A DNA stretch of 61,258 nt from Azolla pinnata (taxonomy: Eukaryota; Streptophyta; Polypodiopsida; Salviniales; Salviniaceae). The notes beneath the pieces are model-generated. The model was given only the letters and a program-made list of their open reading frames with translations. It was not told the DNA's origin and ran no database searches. Each line of letters begins with the position of its first letter. The stretch's first letter is position 1. The position numbers and the translations under genes were made by a program. The stretch covers positions 1 through 61,258 of the forward strand of contig JBBBWG010032197.1 of NCBI GenBank assembly GCA_037176905.1, in the 5' to 3' direction. This document shows, piece by piece, positions 10,920 to 21,720 of the stretch.

Positions 10920-13900
10920 CTACGATTGATCTGATCTCTCGGTTATACTAGATCCGCACCTACATCTTCGTCGAGCCTCCATCAGCTCCTGCAATATAAT
11001 TGACAGCACTAAGCTATGCCATTCTGATGCTCTAATTCACTAGATGCTCTGTGTGCTACAGTGTGCAACAAATCAAAATTTCACAGCAAATTAAGAGGGT
11101 CGAATGAATCTTCTGGAACTATTCTATACTCGAGCTGTTCTGGAATCTACTACACTAGTCTCAGAAAGCGCTCTAATCTAATTATATGACCCATGATGGT
11201 GAAATTATCCGACAAATCACTGCAAGATCAGCGCTAATTCCTCCTAATCTCTTCCTGATCCCTTCTAATTAGTACTATCCGACCCACGTATTTATCGAAT
11301 GGAATGCCAATTAATTAGTCTGGTCATTCACGCTTCACAAATTAGGTGCTGTGATCAATCGATCGATCGACCGACCCACATATCTTTTCATATGGGGTGG
11401 TTGGGCTCAATGGGCTGGCTCTTTCTTTACAGTATAATGGTGTGATCATGATGATGATCATGATGTGATGATAGTGATGGTGGTAATGATGGTGATGGTG
11501 ATGATGTTACTGATGGTTGTGATGGTGATGGTGATGGTTATTGTTACGGTGTCATTCATAGCTAATGGTTTGAGCTAATGAACCATTTCTTCAATGTCTG
11601 TCTGATTTTTGCTCTAGTGTTGCTAGTGTTGAATCGCTGTTGAGTAATGCTTCTTAATGCGATCATCAAAATATCAAATTCAGGGATTGATTTGTGGTGA
11701 TGAGCTTTAATCAATCATATATGAAATTAAGTACCAAAAAACACCGGCTAATAAAATTTTCAATTACATTTGAATGTCTGCTCAAACTAGAAACTACAAA
11801 TTAACGCCTACTCTTATACTCCACAAAAAATTAACACCCGATTAATTCAGTTAGTATAACGTTAATTGATTTTATTTCTAGTCACTTTCCACTAATTACT
11901 GATCCTAATCGATTCCCTGACTATATTCGATTAACGAAAGCTGGTCAATATTTTCGAATCTAATTAACTGATTAACGTGTTGATTGTGTGTTAATAAATT
12001 GAGCGTGAATCAATTAAATCATTTGATGTTAATTGAGTTCACAATTGATTGATTCGTTGTTAATCAATTAATCGAGCGTTAATTCGTAATTTATGGTTTT
12101 AGCAGGCATCAAAGTGCAATTTGTGGTACAGTTCATACCTTGAGTCTTCTTTGCAGGCCCTTCACGTATTCGACGACTTCATCGAGCATCTCTGCAGTAT
12201 TCGTTTGCTGGATAATATAACCGGTCAACGATCAATGAGTCAGGATGATCATTTGCAGCCATAATATTGATCAGTTACAGAATGTGCGAATCATGACAAT
12301 ATGATTATATTATTAGGTAGCTGGAGGTATTATAATCTAATTATATGAAATCCCAATCATCTTCTGATCATCAATCTAAAATGAGCGACGAAGCATCATC
12401 GATTCACAGTACCTTATCCATATTGGGCATGAGATCTTGCAGCTTCTTCATTCTCTCGCTAATCTTCGTCCTCCGGACCTGATTTCCAGTGATTCAATCC
12501 CCCACAAAACGTTAGGTTCTAATGCCGATCACATTATATATTACAGATAATTTACCCCATGCAAATGCATGCAGAGAATCTAGATAGATAGATAGATAGA
12601 TAGATAGATTGATCGACCGCAGTTATGGGCTCAATATTGCTGTACTTATTGAACGCGACATTATCTATTAATATCGAAGATGAATGAAACATGGCATTGT
12701 TATATTGCGGTAATTAGCAATATTCGCCATCAATTACACTGGATAGGGCATAATTCATTACATTAATTAGCAGTATTAGACTCCTAGTAATGCTAATCAA
12801 TCTCGTATGTCCTACTTATGAATTATCAGCGGAAATCCACATTATATTCGGCTAATTTGAGTGATTGATCAAGCTACATTAAAACTTAATTATGCATTAG
12901 AACTATAATTAGTTACTAATTGTGTGATTTGATTATAGTGGAATTATTAAGATTTTGCTTTTGCCATACATACTTGACATGATTTTAATTCTACATCTTC
13001 CAATAATCATCTGATATTATTATAGAGAGAATTACCAAAAAAAATACCTTAAAAATTGTACATTACATTTTAACGCCTACTAAAACTAGAGATTAACGCC
13101 TACTAAAACTAGAGATTAACACCCACCACTAAAAATTAACACCCAATTAATTCTGTTAGTATAATGTGATTGATTTTATTCCTAATCGTTTTCCATTAAT
13201 TGATCCTAATCGATCCGACCCTTACCATATTCGATTCACAAAATTAGTTAGGAAACTTTAGAATCTAATCGATTGATTAATCAAGTAATTGAGCGTTAAT
13301 CAGTTCGTTAACTTGATGTTAATTCAGCTTACAATTAATTGATTAATTGGGGGCCGGCCCGATCAATGCAATATATATATCAACGGATGATTAGGCAAAA
13401 TTTGTCGACGGGCTGAGGATATAATTAATCATAGTATGTATAACTTAACTCTTTCTGCGATGCTCCGCGGATGAGTTGCGCAACCTCGCTTCGCCCTCGC
13501 TCGACATGGGACCGAATCCGTGCTCTGATCAATATGGTTATTATTATTATTACTATAATTGGCACGGTGGATCACATGATTGAAGTAGCTGATCATAGGA
13601 TTATAATTGCAGGTCGCGGGCCGAATATTATTGTAATCGTCGGGCGGATCAGTACGATGATCAGTACTGCTATACGTCGTATAATTAGTAGCAGCTGCTG
13701 CAGGCGGCAATATTACATGATCCGCCGCATGGCCGATTATATTATTACCATCGTTTGATGCAGTACCATCGTCCATTCTAATCATATGCTTTAGACCGGC
13801 AAAATTCGATCCTGCACTCGACAATCGATCCAGCTGCATCAGCGCCTGGATCAACAGCAAAATTTGATCACAAGCAATATATCTTTAAATTCCTCAACCT

Positions 13901-15022
13901 CATCAGAATATTTTTTATATGTCAGATATAATTATTTCACCCTGATCCATAACTCATGCCGTATTTGATAAGCTTTGCTATGCATATAAGCCCATGATTA
14001 TTTCTAATAATTTTGGGATTTTTGGGACTGATCCAATCCCAGTTCATGATCTCATTGTAAGTATGAGAGTGTCAGTATTAATATGCTACCGTTTCTGGGT
14101 GATTGAATTAGCTGCTCCGATTTAATCGAGTACTAAGACTTGATCACAATAGGATGCGATTACCACATATAAGTATACTAGTCGGCCGGTGCTAATAAGT
14201 TGTGAATGAATCCATGCCGAATGTATGCACCATGAAAGTATTTGTGTACTTATATCATATTATGCCTGCTGCACTTGCCTGGTGATGATGATGATGATGA
14301 TGATGATGAGGAGGAGGAGGAGGAGGAGGAGGAGGAGGGCTAATCTGATCGTGATGAGCTGCTAATCCATGGTAATTAGCAGCACATCCTGGATAATTAT
14401 AGCAGTTAATGTGATCTGAATTGCTATACGACGTTGATCCCAGCCTTGATCTTCTATATTGCTGCTGATCGTGATAGCTAGGCATGAATATCGAATCCAT
14501 AGCCTGATAATGGCAGCTATTGTAAGGCGCGATTGTTGCAGTAGTATGCAGGTCATGATCATCATCGTGACTGGTATATTTATGATCGGATGATCGGCTG
14601 CATGAGGCGCTGGAGGATGATCCGTGGATTATTAGCTGATCATGGGCGGAGCATGAGCTGGTAGCTAGATGTCGATGATGATGTTGATGATAATGATCCG
14701 CATGATCAGATTCTGCAAATGATTCGGCAAGCATTCGATGATCTGGGCCGCCATGCCTCTGATCATGTGATTGCGATGATATAATTCTGGGCCTGATCGG
14801 ATTAACTAGACCGGCTGCAGTCGGATCATGATCAGCAGCAGCAGCAGCCGCGGCCGATCCCCGACGATGATCGTGGTGCAGGTGCTGATGATCAGCGCCG
14901 ATGGCGTGGTTGACGACGTCGGTGTAGCTGCTGCGGCGATTGATCTGCAGCAGCTCCAGCTCTTGATCCGCGGAGCGATCATCCGATGCGTTGCGGCTGC
15001 GGATCAACATCATCATCATCAT
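10920..15022 (-). CDS. bHLH transcription factor, bHLH122/128/130 (FBH) type
   Basis: DNA-binding transcription factor expected to act in the nucleus as a dimer on E-box sites. Coding exons in transcript order: 15022-14279, 13845-13450, 12478-12413, 12207-12139 and 10988-10920, all phase 0, about 447 residues. The bHLH domain spans exons 2-5: RAKRGCATHPRSIAERV, RRTKISERMKKLQDLMPNM, DKQTNTAEMLDEVVEYVKG, LQRRLKELMEARRRCRCG. The His-Glu-Arg contact residues are present in HPRSIAER. The N-terminal part is low complexity (Met5, His-rich, Ala7, Pro10-His9). The first intron appears to use a GC donor (CAG|GCAAGT) right after the Pro/His triplet runs. The exon 2 start could also be 13833 (four residues shorter). 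Introns 2 and 4 contain dispersed elements. Family assignment is firm; the exact orthologue is not. Confidence 0.9.
11440..11555. repeat. GATGGT/GATGAT microsatellite (bHLH intron 4)
   Basis: Imperfect run of GATGGTGATGATG trinucleotides, about 110 bp, inside the last intron of the bHLH gene. Confidence 0.85.
11727..12131. mobile_element. dispersed long-TIR element, copy 4 (bHLH intron 4)
   Basis: About 400 bp with the clearest terminal inverted repeats of the family. Both ends begin GTACCA when read inward, and about 50 bp then align: ATTACATTTGAATGTCTGCTC at the left against the reverse complement ATTGCACTTTGATGCCTGCT at the right, followed by AAACTAGAAACTACAAATTAACGC against its counterpart. 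The right end stops 5-7 bp from the splice donor of bHLH exon 4. No coding capacity. Confidence 0.75.
12578..12610. repeat. (GATA)n microsatellite
   Basis: Seven or so TAGA/GATA tetranucleotides upstream of bHLH exon 3, inside intron 2. Confidence 0.9.
13027..13350. mobile_element. dispersed long-TIR element, copy 5 (bHLH intron 2)
   Basis: Left end ATTACCAAAAAAAATACC and TACATTACATTTTAACGCC, a short internal duplication of ACGCCTACTAAAACTAGAGATTA, then ATTGATCCTAATCGATCCG and GTTAAT words. It stops at about 13350 before the usual right end, so it is truncated or rearranged there. Confidence 0.65.
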
Positions 15023-15099
15023 GATGAGGATGAGGAGGACGATGACGAGGATGACGGCGGCGGGGGGAGCTCATTGGAGGCATCGCTGGCCTTCTCGAA

Positions 15100-15960
15100 G
15101 GTGGAGCAGCAGCAGCAGAAGAAGAAGAAGAAGAAGAAGCTGCAGGCGAAGTCGAAGAAACTTGAAGCAGAAGCAGCAGAAGAAGCAGAAGAAGAAGAAT
15201 CTGCAGGCGAAGTCGAAGAAACTTGAAGCAGAAGCAGCAGAAGAAGCAGAAGAAGAAGAAGAAGAAGAAGAAGAAGAAGAAGAAGAAGAAGCTGCAGGCG
15301 AAGTCGGAGAAACTTGAAGCAAAAGAAGCAGAAGAAGAAGAAGAAGAAGCTGCAGGCGAAGCCGGAGAAACTTGAAGCAAAAGAAGCAGAAGAAGAAGAA
15401 GAAGAAGCTGCAGGCGAAGTCGGAGAAACTTGAAGCAAAAGAAGCAGAAGAAGAAGAAGAAGAAGCTGCAGGCGAAGNNNNNNNNNNNNNNNNNNNNNNN
15501 NNNNNNNNNNNNNNNNNNNNNNNNNNNNNNNNNNNNNNNNNNNNNNNNNNNNNNNNNNNNNNNNNNNNNNNNNNNNNGAAGAAGAAGAAGCTGCAGGCGA
15601 AGTCGGAGAAACTTGAAGCAGAAGAAGAAGAAGAAGAAGCTGCAGGCGAAGTCGGAGAAACTTGAAGCAGAAGAAGAAGAAGAAGAAGCTGCAGGCGAAG
15701 TCGAAGAAACTTGAAGCAGCAGCAGCAGAAGCAGCAGCAGAAGAAGAAGAAGAAGAAGAAGAAGAAGAAGAAAAAGTCGGAGAAACTTGAAGCAGCAGCA
15801 GAAGAAGAAGAAGAAGAAGAAGATGATGATGATGATCAAGAAGAAGAAGACGAAGAAGAAAGAAGAAGCAGAAGAAGAAGAAGAAGATGATGATGATCAA
15901 GAAGAAGAAGACGAAGAAGAAGACGAAGAAGAAGACGAATAAGAAAGAAGAAGAAAGAAG
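15100..15960. repeat. GAA/TTC minisatellite upstream of bHLH gene, with assembly gap
   Basis: About 860 bp made of (GAA)n/(CAG)n runs alternating with a conserved block GCTGCAGGCGAAGTCG(G/A)AG followed by AAACTTGAAGCA. Unit length varies from about 58 to 95 bp through expansion of the GAA part. It starts some 80 bp upstream of the bHLH start codon, so on that gene's sense strand it is a CTT/TTC pyrimidine tract. The long F/S/L-rich and K/E-rich open frames across it come from the repeat. Confidence 0.9.
15478..15577. other. assembly gap (100 N)
   Basis: Exactly 100 N bases inside the GAA minisatellite. The round number suggests a scaffolding gap of unknown true length. Confidence 0.99.
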
Positions 15961-16024
15961 ACAGAAATTGGAAGAAGAGGACGACAGAGAAAGTCAGAGC
16001 GAGAAGACGACAAAACATGGCTAA

Positions 16025-16118
16025 GTCGCCGCTAGATTTAGCGGCGACTTTTGGGGGCCGCTAGATTTAGCGGCGACTTTTGGCGGCCGCTAGATTTAGC
16101 GGCGACTTTTAGCGGCCG
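16025..16118. repeat. three 29-bp units, each a GCCGCTA/TAGCGGC hairpin
   Basis: Three near-identical units start at 16028, 16057 and 16086, with a fourth partial one at 16115; the spacing is exactly 29 bp. Each has a perfect 7-bp stem GCCGCTA-GATT-TAGCGGC and then GACTTTT. In the first unit the stem extends to 9 bp (TCGCCGCTA/TAGCGGCGA). The words resemble subterminal repeats of plant CACTA transposons, but no CACTA terminus or transposase is visible. Confidence 0.85.
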
Positions 16119-16234
16119 ATTTTTTATTTCCTGTCATCTTTTGTTTTTGTTTTTTTTTTTGGCCTTGTGTTTTCCCTGTTTTTCTTCTCTCTTTTTCTTA
16201 TTTCTCCCTATTCAGTTTTAGGGAGCGATTTTTT

Positions 16235-16540
16235 TTCAAAGAAAACGTCTAATCAATTGTAAATTTTTCGTCCAACGTTAATTAGTTGGTTTATTCTTAA
16301 TTGTTTCTCACCGATTGATCTTGATCGATTCCCTTACTATGCTCAAAGTCAGTGATTTGGAATCTAATTAATTGATTGGTTAACGTATTAAGTTGGTGTT
16401 AATCAACTAATTGAGCTTTAATCACTTAGTTTAATATTAATCGGACTCATAATTGGTTGATTTGGTGTTAATCGGTTAAAACTTAGGCGTTAATTTGTAA
16501 TTTCTAGTTTCCGGTAGGCATTTAGTTTTGCTAACTTTCC
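16235..16540. mobile_element. dispersed long-TIR element, copy 6
   Basis: Left end AAAACGTCTAATCAATTGTAAA, middle ACCGATTGATCTTGATCG, GTTAATC words, right end AGGCGTTAATTTGTAATTTC and CGGTAGGCATTTAG. The left inverted repeat is shortened. It lies between the bHLH 5' side and the phosphatase-subunit 3' side. Confidence 0.6.
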
Positions 16541-17801
16541 CAATTCTTTTATCTCATTTTATTTTGCCTCGCTCTCTTTTTTGTTTACCTGTTTCTTATT
16601 GTATTTTCAATCTTTCTCTGGATGCTGCTTCTGATGTAAAACTTCTGGAGCTGCAAATCAACGGCTTGGCCTTCAAGCATTACCTTTATTCAAGCAAAAA
16701 TCTAACCTTCAGGCGTTCTCTTCAATAATTAATGATACGATATACCAATGGAAAGACAAAACAGAAAAAAGACAGGAATAACATACGCTTGGGAAAGATC
16801 TTCACAAAAACTCCATTTCGCATATTTCTTCGTCGTGCGATTTCGGCTATAATGTCGTGTAAAAGTTGTTGGGCACATCCATTTTCGCTTTGTTGATGCA
16901 ACGGTAGCACATCCAGATGTGTGAAGAAAGAAAGAAGGCAAACCAACCTCACAATGCTCCCGTTCAAACCCAATCACGAATCATGAGAATCAATATAAAT
17001 TTAATTCCGCAAAGATTGAAGATAGAAGGAAGCCTCCAAAATCACTAAGCCTCCTCATTGTGATCCCTTCTTGTTACTCAGCAACGAGTAGCCGACATGT
17101 ACGAGTGTAATCATTAGTCTCTGAATTGATCTCATACAACACATCCTATACATTTTGAGTCCTCGTTCTTAAATTACGACTTCATTTAGATGTACATTCA
17201 GGAAACAAAGAGCATTCTGCTGAATTCTATAGAAAATGTCATGTAGAGATCGTACGGAAACTGTACCAGGTTAGCTCCAAACCTGCTCCATCCTCCGCAT
17301 TCGTGCTGTCTTCCGATTATTACAGTAGAAAAAAGAAAACCCGAGATATTTTTTCAGTTCAAGCAATCTCCAGTCCAGAAATTAGTATGATATAGATCCA
17401 TTAGATACATTTCAGCTAGTACCACAGGTAATTCGACTAGTCCTGAGTGTCTTAGAACGATGCAGAACTTTAGTAAAAAGTAATGCCGTCCAAGAACTAC
17501 AGCATATACTACAACCACAGTAGCTGAAAGAAACATGTGCAAGGAACCGAGAACCAAGCACAATATATCATGTGGTTGAGCCAATAGTAACAAGCAAAGT
17601 TTGAGTAAATGCATTCACTCCAGCACAAGATCAAATAACGCAAACAACAGGATTTTTGCTGTAAAGCTTGTTTCTCTAGATGACTCCACGACCAAAACCA
17701 CCCCCTAACCATATATGACATACAATCATGATTGAAGGTGGTGATGTCCTCCCCTAAACTACTTAGGGAGGCTAGAGAGCGTAAAGGTCCATGCATATTC
17801 T
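16541..17801. other. intergenic region, 3' side of PPP4R2-like gene
   Basis: About 1.26 kb with no recognised gene. Part next to 17802 is probably the 3' untranslated region of the - strand gene above it. Two overlapping - strand frames (16722-16977) give peptides that I do not recognise. Confidence 0.5.
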
Positions 17802-19095
17802 TCAAGCTTGCATGTTAGGACTTTTATCGTCTAATGGAATATCAACAAGATCATCATCATTTACTGAAGGGGATTGTTGGTTGAGAACCTGAACTCCTTC
17901 AAAATCTGGTTTGACCACGTGATTGTCTTTAGAAGTTAATGGTGCGGTATTATTCTCTGATGACGTAGATGCCTCATTATCTAAAGCTTCCCCATCCATA
18001 TGCCTATCAAGCATCTCTTGATCAGTTTTTTCTGGGGTTCCATTTTCAACCCCCACAATACTCACCTCTTCCACTTTGTTTTCCATACTACGAGGGTAAG
18101 GATCTTTACATGCAGGAATTGTTGACGTCACCAAAAGGAGCTGTATATAAATCACAGAACGATTTATATACAAAATAGGACCAACTACATAAAATATACA
18201 ATTTTATGACAGGATCATAAACATACCAATCTATGATAAATAATAGTTACCTTTTCAAATGCGAGAGCAGCTTTATCAATATTGAGATATGTGGCTCTAG
18301 GATTCAGAAGCAGCTGCAAATAAAAAATACAATCCTTAATTCTATAAGAAAATGCGACAGTGCAACCCAATATCTTGAATTTGGAAAACTATTTCACCTC
18401 ACACAGCCGCTGCAATGTAAATGGAGGTCCATCTACAAATAAGTCAAGATCTACAAAAGAAGCAATTCAATATTTAATGCTTAGGAGTGCATCAGTTTAT
18501 TCTGAGTCAGCCAATAGCTATGTACCTAGAAGGCATTACATTCAAGGAGTCTCTTCTCAAGATCGGGAAATGTTTCTCCAATAATGAGCTTTTCAGGTTC
18601 TCCAGAAGCAATACACAAGTCATGATATTGTGCTAACACCTGGAAAATATTCCAATGTAATGAGATCACATAACTGCCTAGTATGAGAAGGAATGGCATA
18701 CTAAAACTTCAGCTTCCTACATCCATACCTGCTTCATACGAAATGATAAAAGATTTTTCAGCATGGGCCATTCATGCCTACAACCATACAAAATATTAAA
18801 TAAGACGACGGGCCCATTAGAAATCAAAAACCAAGGGATGTAGTATACAGGTGAAACTACATCATCATAGTTTGAAACAGGATAAAGCAACTTCCATGCA
18901 GGGACACATCAACTCCCCCATATTTATATACAAGGGAAACATGGCTACATTTGAAACTACAATTCAAAGCAATAAAATCAACTGCTTGACTAACCAGTAA
19001 TTTCCAGTTGATGCTATCACTTCCAAAATTTGCTTAAGGTCATCCGTAAACTTCAACTCTGTTGCATCTGGTCTGTTCAAAGAGCCACGCATCAT
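17802..19095 (-). CDS. PPP4R2: serine/threonine-protein phosphatase 4 regulatory subunit 2 (PPP4R2) like
   Basis: Regulatory subunit that targets protein phosphatase 4, which acts in nuclear processes such as the DNA-damage response. Six coding exons on the - strand: 19095-18995, 18777-18729, 18639-18540, 18432-18398, 18313-18251 and 18140-17802, giving 228 residues. The conserved fold reads through the joins: LKQILEVIASTGNYW, HEWPMLKNLLSFRMKQ, VLAQYHDLCI, GETFPDLEKRLLE, YGPPFTLQRLCE, LLLNPRATYLNIDKAALAFEK, LLLVTSTIPACKDPYP. An acidic, disordered tail follows. The start chosen is the ATGATG just after an in-frame TAA; a 5' exon at 20531-20728 might add another N-terminus. Retention of intron 3 (18433-18539) would stop at a TAG six codons past the donor. 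Confidence 0.85.
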
Positions 19096-20530
19096 GTATT
19101 ATATACAAAGGGAGTATAAAGGGAAGGTTCTTCTGCACACAAAAATATATAATGCAATGTTTGTACATGAAGCATGAAGATAGCACTGGTATATGTGACC
19201 CTAAGCTCTGATGTGTCAGTAAAACTTCCACAGAAATTTTTGTTCCATGACGGTTTCAAAAATGTTTTAAGCACTTTTAGATTCGAGAACTATGGAAGAG
19301 CACATATCATTTAAGGTTTATGGCTTTGGCCTCTCCTCGTCAGAGCAGCTGAATAACAATATTTCACTTAAGGGAATGATGTAACCTATGCTTTGCTCAG
19401 GTACAAAACGACAAGCCTAACCATGCTATATATAACTTGAAGTGGTGTATCACATTTCTTGAATTCAAATAATCATTTTCCGAACAATATCTGCCTCTTG
19501 TCGTTCTGACAGTCACATTTGAATTCTCACAAATCCTCAGCAGTAAAGGAGGAAAGAGAACGTATCATGTTTCGAGAGAGTAATCCTACATAAGTTCAGA
19601 CCAAGAAACCTGGAAGAGATTCACTTACCAAATGCCAATTTTTCAGATCATTAACCCCAAAGGAAAGGTTGATCATGCATGCAGAAACGATAGGATTTAA
19701 ATGCACAAATGTTTCAGCCGAGTGAATTCGTTGCATTATGACTCTTTGCTAATTGAATATCAACTTTTTGAACTGTACTAAAATGTTTGTAATGGAAGGA
19801 TTACTGTTTTATTCTTCTAGGTTCATTGAGCCGAACAGAATCACATCAAAATAATTAGCTTGGGTATAAGGACTTGGAGCTGCATGTTGTAGAAAACTCC
19901 ATGGAGTATAAGCATTGATAACATGTACGATTAACATTCCCACGATGTAGTCAAATGACAAATTATTGTTCTCTTGTTTTGTAGAAAACAAGGGCTTCGG
20001 GGTCAATTAGATCCGACAAGTACATGAAACGTGAGCGAATGTGATATAGTTCAATGAGGTTTTTTTACATTGCTAATTTGTAGAATGAGCGTTCCTGCCA
20101 TATATTTCAGTTATAAGGTTGCTTTCGTAATCAAACAAACTGTTTTCTCTTTTTTTTTAAGAAAAACTGAAGTCTAGTTAATGAAATCTGACGAGTAAAA
20201 TAAATGTTGCTGTGATGTAGCTCAGAATACGGGACAACATTGTAACAGGAAAACAAACACTCCTGTCCTATGTTTCAATGAGGATGCTCTAATAGTCAAA
20301 TGACAACCTACATTCTCTTGTTTTGTAGAAAAACTGGTTTTCATGCAATGAAATCCAACAAAAGAAATGCATGTCCATGTCAGAATACAAAAGGCTTCAC
20401 GTCATCAGGTCCTTACAGGACCAATTACTGAAAATGACGGGAAATTCGCTACAAAGAAACATGTTTTAGTGACGTATAGAGGTTTTGGCCTTTAATCAGC
20501 TGTGACAAGAGATGATAGAAAAGGCTTTAC
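19096..20530. other. probable 5' intron of PPP4R2-like gene
   Basis: About 1.4 kb of AT-rich sequence between the first conserved PPP4R2 exon and the candidate 5' exon. It has no recognised repeat or coding exon and is best read as an intron in the 5' part of the gene or as its upstream region. Confidence 0.45.
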
Positions 20531-20728
20531 CTGCAGAAATTTTTGAGGCACGTGGTTCCCGGGATCTCCATCTCCGTTTCTATCTTTTCTTCTACCTCCA
20601 TTTTCTCTGCCGCTACAGCCAGAGTTTAGATAGCCATAAAATGCATAAGTCGGTAGAGGGGGATTTCTCTCCCAAAATCTCTCTCTCAAAATACCTTGAA
20701 GCGATCGATTGTCGTCCGAAAGAGCCAT
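20531..20728 (-). other. candidate 5' exon of PPP4R2-like gene
   Basis: An open frame begins at an ATG at 20728-20726 (MALSDDNRSLQGILRERF...) and ends at a strong donor CAG|GTAAAG at 20531. Joining it in frame to the conserved domain would need a weak GAG acceptor at about 19055; all CAG acceptors there lead to a stop. It may therefore be a 5' untranslated exon. A pyrimidine-rich stretch (TTCTTCTTCTTTTCC on the - strand) lies just upstream, as at other gene starts here. Confidence 0.4.
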
Positions 20729-20779
20729 CGCAGGAAAAGAAGAAGAAGATACAGAAGAAATAAGAACAGTAGTAGAAAA

Positions 20780-21720
20780 ACCCTAAAACTGATTCATGCA
20801 TGATGTATGTGTGTGCATGTATGTATGTGTGCATGCATGTATGTCGGCATGCATGTGCGCGTGTGCATGCATGTATGTGCGCATGTGCATGTATGTATGC
20901 CGGCATGCATCTATGCATGTGCGCGTGTGCATGCATGTATGCCGGCATGCATCTATGTATGTGCGCGTGTGCATGCATGTATGCCGGCAAGCATGTATGT
21001 ATGTGCGCATGTGCATGTATGTATGCCCGCATGTCTGCGCATGTGTATGCACTATGTGCATTTATGGGCTGTGATGCATCATGTGCGTATGCATGTGTGC
21101 ACGTGGGTGAAAAAACCCTAAAAATATGATTCATGCATGTGCATGAGCGCATGTGTGTATGTGTGCGTATGCATGTATGTATGTTGTCATGTGTAAGCGC
21201 ATGTATATATGCATGTGCGCATTTATGTATGTAGTTTGCATGTATGTTTGTGTGTCTGTATGCGTGTAGGTATGTATGCATGTGTGTGTGTGCATGTATA
21301 TATGTATGTAGTTTGTACGTATGTATGTATGTATGTACGTATGTGCATGTGGAATGTGCGTATGTATATATAGTTTGTACGTATATGTATGTAGTTTGTA
21401 CGTATGTATATATGTATGTAGTTTGTACGTATGTATATATGTATGTAGTTTGTACGTATGCATGCATGTACGTATGTGCATGTGGAATGTGCGTAGTCGA
21501 TTATGTATGTATATCTGTACGTATGTGCATGCATGATGTAAATATGTACATATTTGCACGTGTCACGTACACCAGCATTTTCTGCATGTGTGTACGTACA
21601 TACGTGGATGTGCATAAGCAGCTACGTATGTATGTACGTATGTGCATGTGTAACGTGCATAAGCATTTATGTATTGCAGGTATGTACGCATGAGTGTGCA
21701 TGTATGTATGAAAGTCGAAT
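20780..21720. repeat. ATGC-rich array (TATG/GTGCATG) with CATGCATG sites
   Basis: About 940 bp of mostly alternating purine-pyrimidine sequence built from TATG, TGCG, GCATG and TACG words. Nine perfect CATGCATG octamers lie at 20795, 20832, 20848, 20866, 20930, 20972, 21132, 21461 and 21528. Two AAACCCTAAAA telo-box cores occur at about 20779 and 21115, each soon followed by TGATTCATGCATG, so a higher-order unit of about 335 bp is repeated. GTAGTTTGTACGTATG recurs at 21310-21460. Long Met/Cys/Val and His/Thr frames across it are repeat artefacts. Confidence 0.85.

Noticed and set aside
15019..15900. Long open frames rich in Phe/Leu/Ser (- strand) and Lys/Glu (+ strand)
   Set aside because: They are translations of the GAA/TTC minisatellite, run through the N gap and have no domain.
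16722..16977. Two overlapping - strand frames of about 82 residues
   Set aside because: I recognise no family, and no neighbouring exons extend them.
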